Assembly (NCBI GenBank): GCA_022496185.1 | Contig: WTXG01000581.1 | Coordinates: forward strand, 1-12,106 | Reading direction: 5' to 3' | DNA length: 12,106 nucleotides | Origin: Multifurca ochricompacta | Taxonomy: Eukaryota > Basidiomycota > Agaricomycetes > Russulales > Russulaceae | Part shown: piece by piece, positions 1 to 8,940 of the stretch | Layout: each line of letters opens with the position of its first letter | How positions within the stretch are numbered: position 1 is the first letter of the stretch | The notes under the pieces: generated by a model | Seen by the model: only the letters and a program-made list of their open reading frames with translations | What the model was told of the DNA's origin: nothing | The model's database searches: none | Position numbers and translations under genes: made by a program

Positions 1-3000
1 GAGGCAGGAAGTTCTCGACAACTTCGCGACGAGGTAGCTTCATTCTGGAAGGCTGTAAAAACTCGTATCCACAAAGGAGGGGATCCCGGCGGGGTCCGAC
101 ACGACAAGGCATTAAGTGGATGAATTCTGGGTCTAGACGTAATGGCTGCACCTCGATGCTTTGATTCCCTGCTACAAGCTTGAAGGCGAACGGGGGTAGA
201 TGACGGAACAAGTTCTAGTTGTTGCATCAGGTCTGGCTCAGTATGAAGGGTCGACAATGATTGCAAAGACGGTTGGACTTCCTGGAAATCCAGCGATGAA
301 GCAAAGCTCTTTATAGGATCTGGAGAAGGACCTACTGGCGGTGGAGAGGCATCTGACGAAGTTCGACTCGACAGGGCACCGTCAGTATCATTCGACTGGA
401 GTTCGAAGGAAAGCTCTCGGTGGGCCAGGACGGAGATATCCGCAGAGACATGGGCCACAGCTAGCGAGTTTAACGAAGTCCCACTCTGGGGCGTTTCAGC
501 GCTGTCATCCAGTTGCGTGGGAAGCAGCATTCCTTCAGGGGCCATCGTTGACACTTTTCCTCTGGAAGCGCTCGTAAAGGGATCCCAAGAAAAGGCATTT
601 GTGAGATCTGGTCCATTTTGATATTGGCGTCATTGTACTGGGAGACAGGTAGGGAAATGTGACGTTCCGACATCATGAAGTTGTCTTTCTGGGCGTCTGC
701 CAGGAGATGATCCCCAGATGAGGGATAACTGGGTAGACTGGGTAGCAATTGGTTGGGCGGAATGCTTATGGTATTCTGTGATAGAGGTGTAGGAGCTGTT
801 TCGCTACGACGTAGCTGCGCGAGTTCGATGTCCTGAGCTGACGGGAAAGAGTGGAGTAATCGCAAAGGTGGCTCTAGGGGAACCAAGCCCATCGAAATGC
901 CGCCAACATCACCACGGCACTGTCGCAACGCAGGTGGTGCTGCTTCACGGCCTGAGGTCAAGGTGTAGATACGCTGCTCGTGGGAGAGAGGGTCAAAGAC
1001 GGAGGGCAGGCTGGAATCAAGTTTGGCGGTGCGTTAACGACGTTGTCCCATTGGTACGAGTTCAATTGCTGAACCTCGGGGTGATTGTACGATGGTAGGA
1101 ATTCCGAGGCACGATGATTGTCAATTATGTCGGCTGGGTCTGAAAGACTAGAACTGCCTCGCCCGTGCAGAGTCTGTGCTAAAGAGTGGTCTAAGGGGTC
1201 TAGGGAAGCGCAAGGTATGAACGATGTAGGCGGGGTGCAGTCAAGGTAGACGTCGGCCGAATCCTCACGGAGTGGGGACAATGGCGTCGTTCGAAAAACC
1301 AGAATCGAATTGTCGGGATGATACTTTGTTCATAAAAGTTAATGACCTCTTTACGAAGATCCTCCTAACGACCCTCACTCACCTGAGTGCCGGTGCCATC
1401 TTCCTGTTGAGCGTTCCCATCTGAGAGGAGTGGCGCTGATTCAACGGGTGGCCAGTCCGTTGAACCAACGCTATTCCCTGCAGGTAGGAAGGCTATGGAA
1501 CGATGCGACGAAGAAGGCGAGAGGAGTTCTGATGAGGAAAGAGGAGGAAGATCGCGTGCAAGGGACAAGTCTAGATGCTTTGGCAGATAATTCACGTTGT
1601 GGAGGCTCGGCGAAGTGTGTGGTGAGGTTTCTTCCTTGATGCTCATGGAAAAGTCGCTGGATTGCGACGACGATGGTGGCAATGATGACTCGAGCAAGTA
1701 AGACAAGGACGATGAGACTGTCATATATATAGAGTCCAGGACTTGGATATCGGCGCTGTGTGTGATGGATTCGGCATGTGATGATGCTGAAAAAGGTTAG
1801 CAAGGGAGCAAGGAAACCAAGAGCACGTAAACCAAACCTGTATTTGCTGAATAAGGGAATGGAAATTGGTGGGCATTGGTTCTCTGAGTGATGTTCGACG
1901 ATTCGATGCTGTTGAGCGCTTCTGGGTGCCTTTCAATGTCTTAACTTCGGCTTCCAAGCTTGTTACGCGTTCTCGTAGCGCGGCAGATAGGAACGTGACT
2001 TGTGAATTCTTGAATTGTGTTGCTTGTACCTCAGTCTTCAAAGACTCCATGTCGGTGCGACGCAGACGTAAAAGTTCAACGGCTTCAACAAATTTGATCC
2101 TCACGGCGCGGCGCGCATCTTGCACGTCTTTCAGCTTCGCCTGACACGTTTCCAACTCTTGCTGAACGTATTTGGCGCGAGTGGCCACCTCCCGTAATGT
2201 TTCTCTCGATCGATCGAGGTCGCGGCGCGTATTAGAGACCTCGTCCTGGGTCATGCGAAGCTGCTCTTTCACCACGCCAACTCCTCTTTCAGGTGTCTTT
2301 CATCTTCGCGGGATTTAACTTCCTGAATATGCTCAAATTCTAGCTGGCACCTCTCCTCGAGCAAGTCTTCCACCGCAGCGCGCTGAGCTTTGGCAATAGC
2401 GGATACTTGGCCAAGACATGCCGAAATCTGGGGTAGATCAGGTATCTGGCAGGCGGAAGGACCCCCGCGGCCTATCCGAGTATTTCGCGAAGGAATGGAA
2501 GACTCAAGAGGGCTAGTCTCGTCAGGGGAATTCGAGAGCAAAGTGCCGGTGTCAGGAAAAGATTCCAGACGAGGTGGAGGCTGACCGGTGTCATTAGGCT
2601 CAATTAGGGAAGGTCGGAGGTGGCGTGGGTGAGCGCAGGACTTGCCATCTGCATGAAGGCGAGAAAGCACGTCGCACAGTGTGTTCAGATGCTCATATGT
2701 GCTCTCAGTTTCCCTGAAGATGCGTTCCATCTCAGCTTCGTGACCGCTTTGTATCTTGAATTGCTCATCCAATAGCTCCTTTCTCTCGTGTACCCGGAGG
2801 TCGTGCTCGCGGCGAAGTTCGACCACCAGACGTGCAATCTCATCCTCTGCGTCCGTAAGCTTGGCGCGCGTAATTTGTAAAGCTCCAGTGATCGTTTGGA
2901 TAGTGGAGTCCTTCTCTGATGCAAGCTTCGTCTGGTGGTCCAATTGGTCCTGTATTTCGCGAGCTCCATCCAAGGTGGCCGTGAGATCAACAAGCAACTT

Positions 3001-3549
3001 GTTTGTCATCTTCTCGGCATTTGCACATCGGGCTTTGGCAGCGACAGCGATTTCTTCCAACCCTCGATACTTGTTGTCTGATGCCTCGAGAGTGGAGATG
3101 AGCGCTTTCAATCTCCTGCGGTCCTGTTCAGCAGCAAACAAGTCGACCCGTAGCTTTTCCTCCCGAGCCAGTGAAACCTCCAGCTGTCTGCGCAGGGATT
3201 TCTGGGAATCGACAAACACGGTGCATATGTGCTGCATTCTGAGCCTTTGATTCTCAGACTCTAGCTCTAGGGCAAAGGTATCCCGTTCTTGATTCTCCTG
3301 CGTTAGGACACCTCGAGGCTCGCGTTCAGAATTTTCGAGCTGAATCCCCATATACGGGTGGGCAACGCGGAGGTCCATGGTCACTCGCGTATGCTCCTTG
3401 TTGTATTCATCGAGCTGGTCCTCGCGCCAAGCGAGAATGTCGTATACAGCGACACCGTGTGTAATCTGTTCGTAAATTGCATTCAAAATATGTGGCGTCC
3501 GAGTGTCCGTCTCCGTAATGAGCCCACAACGCTGCAGGATATTGCTAAT
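1..3549 (-). CDS. Large coiled-coil protein, partial, uncharacterised
   Basis: I do not recognise the family. The reading opens at a TTTAG acceptor (exon from 3549, first residues ISNILQRCGL) and runs about 1,090 residues to the left edge with no stop, so the C terminus lies outside. Residues about 60-550 are charged heptad-rich coiled coil with an S/P-rich break; the rest is Ser/Pro-rich and probably disordered. Proposed exons: 3549-1900 (one-base frameshift near 2275), 1838-1846, 1786-1383, 1323-973, 919-664 and 607-1. Introns of 53, 51, 59, 53 and 56 nt all keep phase. The last intron could instead be 562-638, also in phase. No in-frame ATG lies between 3549 and the Met codon near 3380, so the start codon must be in an upstream exon I could not fix, possibly around 3604-3705. 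A scaffold or cytoskeletal role is a guess from the coiled coil only. Confidence 0.75.
1838..1846 (-). other. Probable 9-nt microexon of the coiled-coil gene
   Basis: The coiled-coil frame and the downstream Ser-rich frame are out of phase. Two adjacent introns fix this: 1847-1899 (pyrimidine-rich tail, TTATTCAG acceptor) and 1787-1837 (branch-like GCTAAC, CTTTTTCAG acceptor). They leave the nine bases CAAATACAG, and the joined reading becomes ASNPNTASSHAES, in frame with everything downstream. A single 113-nt intron (1787-1899) that skips the nine bases is also in phase, so the microexon is likely but not certain. Confidence 0.45.
2269..2275 (-). other. Apparent one-base frameshift inside the coiled coil
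   Basis: The frame running from 3549 hits TGA at 2271-2269 just after residues KEELAW. The next frame, open from a few codons upstream, continues directly with VKEQLRMTQDEV, again clear heptad coiled coil. One extra base in the GGCGTGGTG stretch would give an uninterrupted protein. I found no GT-AG intron that bridges the two frames without removing well-formed coiled coil through a poor acceptor. It is either a real lesion, making this allele a pseudogene, or a base error in the assembly. Confidence 0.7.
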
Positions 3550-3676
3550 CTAAATCACGAAAATGAGATTTTTACCCACCCAGCCTCCAGGAGAAAACCC
3601 ACCACGTTTGAGCCGTGTTGTAAAAAGAAATTTTGGGAAATCCAGATAAAAGTGATGACAGAAGCAGCAGCAGGCT

Positions 3677-4606
3677 TTAAATATGATTGATATGAGTACG
3701 AATGCATAGCAAGGATAAATAGTCGCGCACCGGTCCAGTCCATAGAAGTAGCAGTGAGACAAAGGTTATCAAAGACCGAGATGATAAAGACTGAGAGGAG
3801 GGAAGCTGTAATGGTGGGCAAGCAGGCACGAGATTGGGAACAGACTTGATCCAGAAGCGACCGAGAAATTTACTTGATATATGAATGAAGGCAAAGGCTA
3901 TCTTGGAAATAGTTGTGAAAATGTATACGAGTTCGGGAAGAAGAAAGACGAATCCGGAGATGATTGCAAACGTGATGAAAATAAGAAAAAGACCAGGGAA
4001 ATTGCTAGGCGTGACGATTTCAAGGGAGGACTGATAACTATGTGTCGGGATCGGCGCAGACAGAACTGGAGGCGGGCCCTCGATGGCAATTAGCCCGCCA
4101 GAAGGGTCGAGCGTCCTGAATACTGCTGGAAGCTCCAATGGAGCACTTGGAGCTTCTAGTAGTTTGGGGAGTGAGGGAGAAGAGAGGGTAGGGAGGAGAT
4201 GGGAGGAAATGATTTCAAGGTTTCTGAGCGCAAGAATTCCGCGTGCAAATCCTTGCAATATGTTTCCGAGGTACAGAAACCCTGACGCGAGGGAGAAGAA
4301 GGCGTGTAACATTGTGAACTTGAAATATAAAGTTGTAAGAAGATGGATATTCGATGAAGAAAGAGAGCAGTGAGGCTGGCAAGTTTCGAGGTATTTATCT
4401 ATCTCCCGACCATTGCTTAGGTCAGTCTGTTCAGCGTATTCCAATCTGCAAAAATTGGAACCCAAAGCACTCAAAATATCCAAATCTCTCCCGTAAAATT
4501 CATCTTCATAGCATGATTGAAAGATCGCGTATTGCAGAATACGATTCAGAGACGGAACACCAGCAACAAGCAGATAGATCAGGAGTTGAGCGCTCAGTCT
4601 ATTCAT
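3677..4606 (-). CDS. Uncharacterised multi-span membrane protein
   Basis: This is an uninterrupted 309-codon ORF from the first in-frame ATG. I do not recognise it. Hydrophobic stretches lie at about residues 5-20, 98-118, 203-232 (long, perhaps two helices) and 278-301; the loop at about 135-200 is rich in Pro, Ser and Leu. The N-terminal third is less hydrophobic and contains several cysteines, so a shorter protein starting at Met99 (ATG at 4312) is possible. A GTAAAT...TTACAG segment at 3806-3873 (68 nt) looks like an intron; splicing it switches the C terminus to another frame ending near 3558 and overlaps the upstream region of the coiled-coil gene. Two upstream ATGs precede the start, one forming an ATG-CTA-TGA mini-ORF that overlaps it. 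Reality as a gene is supported by ORF length and hydrophobic pattern only. Confidence 0.5.
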   Translation of the reverse strand: MNRLSAQLLIYLLVAGVPSLNRILQYAIFQSCYEDEFYGRDLDILSALGSNFCRLEYAEQTDLSNGREIDKYLETCQPHCSLSSSNIHLLTTLYFKFTMLHAFFSLASGFLYLGNILQGFARGILALRNLEIISSHLLPTLSSPSLPKLLEAPSAPLELPAVFRTLDPSGGLIAIEGPPPVLSAPIPTHSYQSSLEIVTPSNFPGLFLIFITFAIISGFVFLLPELVYIFTTISKIAFAFIHISSKFLGRFWIKSVPNLVPACPPLQLPSSQSLSSRSLITFVSLLLLWTGPVRDYLSLLCIRTHINHI

Positions 4607-4960
4607 AGCATCGTGAGGAAGCTTCAAATCAAGACTACACCAGGTTGGTTACCCATGCCATCTTGAGCAAGAAGGCTTCTTGAGAACAGACAAGCACCAT
4701 CTACAGTCAATACGCAAATAACGTCCAGGTGCCGCACGATTGCAGGGACAAACAAAAAACCGAAAGGGGACGAATGCCACGCCTAGATTCCTGAAAGTGG
4801 CTGACAAGCGACTCAAGACTCTGAGGTCCACCAAAGTTGTGCGCTGACGAAGGGCAAAGTGGGCACGTGTTCTCCTGAGTGAGTTCTGACGTACGAGCAT
4901 GTGTTACAAATCAGCACAACAACCAAATATCTGCGACACCAGAAAATCAAAAGTTCATCT
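4607..4960. other. Intergenic region, no gene supported
   Basis: These 354 bases lie between the thiolase stop and the first ATG of the membrane-protein ORF, both on the minus strand, so they should hold the thiolase 3' end and the next promoter. An 83-codon minus-strand ORF crosses it but looks like noise. On the minus strand, short upstream ORFs start at ATGs 4661-4659 (eight codons), 4656-4654 and 4611-4609 (ATG-CTA-TGA). I see no clear TATA box, terminator or repeat. Confidence 0.5.
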
Positions 4961-6964
4961 TCACAACTTTGCTAGCTGCAGCAGCCCCTCCGAGTTATTC
5001 TTGGCCTGGACTTTATCAACATCAGTACGTGTGATTGGCCGTAGCTCGTGGGCATGGTTATATCCCAGTCTAGAAGAAGAATCATTATGAAGGCAAGTAA
5101 TGACAAAAGAAAAATTGGCTTACCTGTCGCGGCCGTCTAGACCGATTTCACGGTAAAACTCTGGGCGGCGAAGCAAGCTGATGACCGCCGCGCCACCGAG
5201 CCCTAAATTATGCACCAGACCATACTTTCCACGCGGGTCTGGAAGGTCGAATAGCCCAGGAGCCTGCATGGCCCCAGCCCCTGTGCTACTTTAGCACGAC
5301 AAAAAGATGATTTGAATTACAATAAGTCATACAATTTCGCAGTTGCACTGACAAACCAAAGCCGATTGCCCTTAAGTTGGATGGTATGACAGGCGCTTGA
5401 TAATACGTACTGGTAATTGAGAAGTGCATCGCTAGCCCCGTAGCGCCGAGAGGGTGACCCTTGGCTTCGAGCCCACCGCTAGGGTTGACGACATACTTCC
5501 CTCCATACTGCCCAAAGCCTCGTTAAGTTTGAAAGAATAGAAAGAAACACCAGCACATACAGTGTTATCACCACGCTCGACGAATCTATGCGCGTCTTCA
5601 ATAGTGCACAGTCCAAGTGCTGGGTAAGTTACGAGCTACCAATAAAAAAAAGTTTCCTCGTGAACGAGAACGACTGTTAGTTAGCACGCGTACCTCATTA
5701 GCAGCAAAACAGTCGTGCAGCTCAACAACTCCAACATCATCCCGGGTTGCACCCGCCTGAGCAAAAACCTTATCGGACAGGCGACGAGTCATGCCATAAC
5801 CGACGGTATCCATCGCGCTGCGCCCCGCGAATGCGTCGGGGTAATCTGTCGCGAGCCCGGTTGCGACAAGCTCAATCGACTGGTTCTCGAGTTTGTGGGC
5901 GTGCACAAAAGCCTCGTTAGCAATGATACAACATGCAGCGCCATCCTGTACGCAAGAGAGATAGGTTGGCGGTAAGCGGTTCTGGAGGGTTTTAAAAAAT
6001 GAAAAGGGAGTATACGCAACAGAAGTTGGGCTGCACATGAATTTTGTAAGCTCGTTTGAGATCTGCGCAGAGGCGAGAACCTCCGCCTCTTTGTACCCCG
6101 CCCGGAACTGCGCGTACGGATTGTTGACCGAATGTTTATGGTTCTTCGCCGCTAAGTGCCCCATGGACTATGAGCAAGAGTACATTATATGCGGGGCGGG
6201 GAAAGGCAATCCTCTTTGACCCCCTCAAAACTTACCAATCTTTGCCAAATGCTCTACATTGCCCCCATACTTTCTGAAATACTCCGCCGCAGCTGCCCCG
6301 AAAATACGCGGCATAGAAGGCCCTCGTTTCGCATCAGGTGAAGCGCGCAACGCGGCTTCGAGAAGAGGGGACAAAGGGTTGGGGCGATCAGGCCAAGCGG
6401 GATTCTCTCCGAGCTTGCCAGGCGCCATGCGCTCGAAACCGAGAGCGAGTGCACAGCGCGCCTCGCCTGCGCGAACGAGCGAGGCCGCATGGAACAGCGC
6501 GACACTTCCGGTCGCGCAGTTGTTGTTCACGTTCGTTATGGGGATGCCCGTCAAGCCGAGTTGGTAGAGGGCCGCCTGTCCACATGTTGAATCACCATAG
6601 ACATAGCCTACGAAGGCAGCCTCGACGGCGTCGTACGTGATTCCTGGAGTGTGATAAACGCATCGTTAAGTAAACATGGATCGGTGGTAAGGAGAGAGCG
6701 AAATGAACACACCTGCGTCTAGTAGCGCCTTTGTTGCAGCTTCCAGGCCCATCTGTACGCGTGGTTAGGAACATTGGTTTAAATGGTCGTACGAGGTACA
6801 TCGTACGTCGTTTGTCTGTCGTTGACCTTTGGGCTACAGTCGAAATCGAGTGAGGTGCAGATTGAGTGGACACGCATGCCTACACGTCAAGGAGGACTTC
6901 TTACCTTTGTGAAGGCTGTGCACCCCACGCCGATGATAAATACACGCTCTCTCTCAGCTACCAT
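4961..6964 (-). CDS. SCP-x-type peroxisomal thiolase
   Basis: Thiolase of the sterol-carrier-protein x type, which cleaves 3-oxoacyl-CoA with CoA during peroxisomal beta-oxidation, including branched substrates. The spliced protein is 456 residues. The nucleophile region [10 protein letters not shown] has Cys85; HDCFAANE lies at 299-306; GHPLGATG carries His349, the catalytic His region. The protein ends in Ala-Lys-Leu, a type 1 peroxisomal targeting signal. There is no C-terminal SCP2 lipid-binding domain, so it is the thiolase half only. Exons: 6964-6905, 6833-6807, 6752-6713, 6643-6236, 6151-6021, 5945-5694, 5635-5561, 5507-5411, 5347-5333, 5280-5124 and 5069-4961; all junctions keep phase. 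The donor after 6021 (GTTGCG) is weak but gives the family reading SPTSDGAACC. The start ATG 6964 leads straight into [11 protein letters not shown], the expected N terminus. A degradative rather than biosynthetic role is inferred from the family and the AKL end. Confidence 0.93.
5333..5347 (-). other. 15-nt microexon of the thiolase gene
   Basis: Introns 5348-5410 (63 nt) and 5281-5332 (52 nt) flank fifteen bases that complete Met364, encode Gln-Leu-Arg-Asn and begin Trp369. The joined reading [18 protein letters not shown] fits the family pattern MQLRxWAGxMQAPGL. Skipping the exon needs a donor two bases away from the best one and gives a poorer match. Confidence 0.85.
6807..6833 (-). other. 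27-nt microexon of the thiolase gene
   Basis: Direct splicing of exon 6964-6905 to 6752-6713 is in frame but leaves out a segment that thiolases of this family have. Two introns, 6834-6904 (71 nt, ending CTGTAG) and 6753-6806 (54 nt, starting GTACGA, with CTAAC before the CAG acceptor), leave nine codons reading PKGQRQTND. This fills the expected PRG-type loop between the first beta strand and [14 protein letters not shown]. Confidence 0.85.
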
Positions 6965-7139
6965 GGCTATGGCACGAATGTGAATGAGACGAAAGACGAG
7001 ACAAGAGACCGAGACCGAAAACAAGAGGACGATGTCACAAACCGGCTCACGGGAAAAAACAATAACCGAACACCGAACACAACTCATCATCATCATTATC
7101 GCATCCTCCCTAACACCAAACACTAACACTAACTTTAAA
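6965..7139 (-). promoter_or_regulatory. Thiolase 5' region / eIF5 3' region
   Basis: A 175-base gap separates the eIF5 stop from the thiolase ATG. On the minus strand the last 55 bases before the ATG are pyrimidine-rich, with GTCTC four times (complement of GAGAC at 6986, 6998, 7005 and 7011). Pyrimidine-rich tracts before start codons are common in fungal promoters. Farther upstream lies a short run of CTAACA/AACACT units (7110-7132) and ATC repeats near 7084-7098. The role is inferred from position. Confidence 0.4.
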
Positions 7140-8549
7140 CTATTCCTCATCATCCTCAGCTTCAGCAAGCCACTATACGTGATCACGATCATGATCATTA
7201 ATCATTAATATTAGCAATAGTCAAGTGTAGACAAGACTTAAAAAAATACCCACCTTCAAGAATGGCTCACTAGCCTTGCGCACTTTCTTACTCGTTTCCT
7301 TATCAACAAACTTTTTACTGACGTGAGTACCCCAGAATGTCACCACATCCTCTTCAACTACATCCGCCTGATAGAGCTCCATCAGGATCTTCGGAATCAC
7401 CGCAATAAGTTCGGGATGCTCAAGACCCGCAAAACGCTCAATGCCACCAAGTAAGGATTTCTGGTGCTTCTCAGAGGTGACCATCTGTGGTTATCATCAA
7501 GTCAAATCATTTCTACAATAACAAGCGATACGGACGAAAGATGACGCACCTTTTGGAAGATAGGGAGATAGATGGGAATTTCGGTAATAATCTCCCCAGT
7601 AAACAACGTCTGAGCCAGGACTTGTACAGCCTTGTGCTTTTTCTCAATGCTAAGCTCCTGCACTTTCTTGAACACCTCTACCGCACTAGCACCAGGGTTT
7701 TCCTTGACCCAGTTTCCTAGTTGGGTATAAGGACTATCTGCGTCTTCTTCGCTATCATCATCACCACCACCGGCAAGCCCGAGTCCAGCAATCCCCGCGC
7801 TGACCGCAGCGACACGGGCTTTAACAGCATCGGGTGAGGTGTCTGCAGACCACCCCTCAACTACAAGCTGCGATTCGGTGTGCAGGTCCGAAGCCTCTGC
7901 TTTGATGCGCCTCGTCATCTCATCATCACTGCCACCCTCACCCTCGGCCTCGCCGTTTTCTCCAGCACCAGCGTTCCCGTTGACCTCGGCAGACGGACTA
8001 GGTGCCTCCGCATGCCCACCTTTGTTCTTCTTGCCCCTCTTCTTGGGCGGATTTTTGAGAATATAGGTGGAAAGGCGATGGCGCATATCGACACTCGTAC
8101 GCTCACCGCATGCCTTGCAGTCACGCACGATTAGCTCGGTTTTGGTGATGATAAGATCTGTTTCAGGGTTTTTGCACGAGCCGCAGAGAACGAATTTGTC
8201 GATAAATGCATCAAGTAACTCGCGAAGGCGTGTAGCATCGTGGGCACCATTCACAATATAGCGGTCATTTTTTTCGTCCACAGATGTCTGGGCGCCAAGT
8301 TCAGAGCCGAAAAATTTGGTCGGGTAGGTGGGTGGACGCGAAAGAGCACGGGCAACATCGGACATGTTAGGAACTACGGTCTTTATACCGTTGCCTTTGC
8401 CCTCAATTTTGGTGAGGAGTACGGGCATACTGTAAAGTGAAATGAAGCATGAGCATTGCAATGGACGATGGCCAATAGGGAGTATGATCGCACCGGTAGC
8501 GATAGAACTTGTCATCGACATCGCGACGAATGTTTACAAACCCGGCCAT
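7140..8549 (-). CDS. TIF5: Translation initiation factor eIF5
   Basis: eIF5 is the GTPase-activating protein for eIF2-GTP-Met-tRNAi in the 43S/48S complex and a scaffold that contacts eIF2-beta, eIF3c and eIF1. The spliced protein is 399 residues, close to yeast (405). Exon 1 (8549-8494) encodes [18 protein letters not shown] with Arg17, which matches the catalytic arginine-finger position (Arg15 in human). Exon 2 (8429-7550) has the eIF2-beta-like fold with a C4 zinc ribbon (Cys101, 104, 123, 126) and an acidic, low-complexity linker of about residues 160-245. Exons 2-3 (7484-7254) encode the W2 HEAT-type domain, and exon 4 (7172-7140) the tail [10 protein letters not shown], the aromatic-acidic box. 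Introns are 64, 65 and 81 nt and all phases close. The symbol is the yeast name. Confidence 0.97.
7173..7253 (-). other. eIF5 intron 3 with AT-rich palindromic core
   Basis: This 81-nt intron precedes the 33-nt last exon. Its 3' half contains overlapping palindromes: ATGATCAT, GTGATCAC and the repeat ATTAATCATTAATATTA, so it could fold near its acceptor. The acceptor is CGTATAG. The last exon is very short, so its inclusion depends on this intron. A regulatory role is only a possibility. Confidence 0.6.
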
Positions 8550-8940
8550 GCTGGGCAGGTCTTAACGCTGGGGAGAACGAAAAAAGTCAGCACAGTGACA
8601 CAAAAACACAAACAAAACATGACAATAGACTACGAATACAGGGAAGGCATGAAAAGAGACCCATACTAGAAGAGGGACATACACTATACGATATGTTAGG
8701 GTGAATAAAACGCAACAGCTGTGTTGGATGGGAAAAGGGTCGAAGCATGAATCCTCTGTCTGCACAGAAGATTAGGTTGTGAGTGAGGGTAAAAATCGAC
8801 GAAATTGTGGGCGAGAAAAAGTAGCAAAAGGAGGTGGATGGTGATGGTTCGTGAAGAAGGAAAAGAACAAAAATGCGCTCGCTCACTCATCATCCCCGTC
8901 GGCCGGCATGGCCCGCAACTCTCCCACGGCCAACAGGTTC
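8550..8940. other. Intergenic region: eIF5 promoter and DNMT2 3' end
   Basis: These 391 bases lie between the eIF5 start codon and the DNMT2 stop, both on the minus strand. Minus-strand ORFs of 65-99 codons that cross it are rich in Phe, Ser and Leu and match nothing I know; the plus-strand ORFs are shadows. The DNMT2 side is T-rich on the minus strand. I see no RNA gene, repeat array or clear core promoter element. Confidence 0.5.

Noticed and set aside
2756..3250. 164-codon plus-strand ORF
   Set aside because: It is antisense to the coiled-coil exon; its Ser/Arg-rich composition is the expected mirror of Glu/Leu-rich coding.
240..3800. PNL(I/V)PACPP-like peptide in both the coiled-coil and membrane-protein readings
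   Set aside because: One copy lies in a segment that may be intronic, and the DNA sequences differ; most likely coincidence.
4649..4900. 83-codon minus-strand ORF between the thiolase and membrane-protein genes
   Set aside because: Arg/Leu/Cys-rich with no recognisable domain and no sensible splice link to a neighbour; length is within chance.
6259..6567. Plus-strand ORFs of about 100 codons opposite thiolase exon 4
   Set aside because: They mirror the longest thiolase exon, which has clear catalytic motifs.
7110..7132. CTAACA-like units resembling telomeric repeats
   Set aside because: Only a few imperfect copies within a short intergenic gap between housekeeping genes.
6887..7198. 103-codon minus-strand ORF containing the thiolase N terminus
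   Set aside because: Only the part from 6964 is coding; the upstream part is hydrophobic noise across the eIF5 3' region and the reading must splice at 6904.
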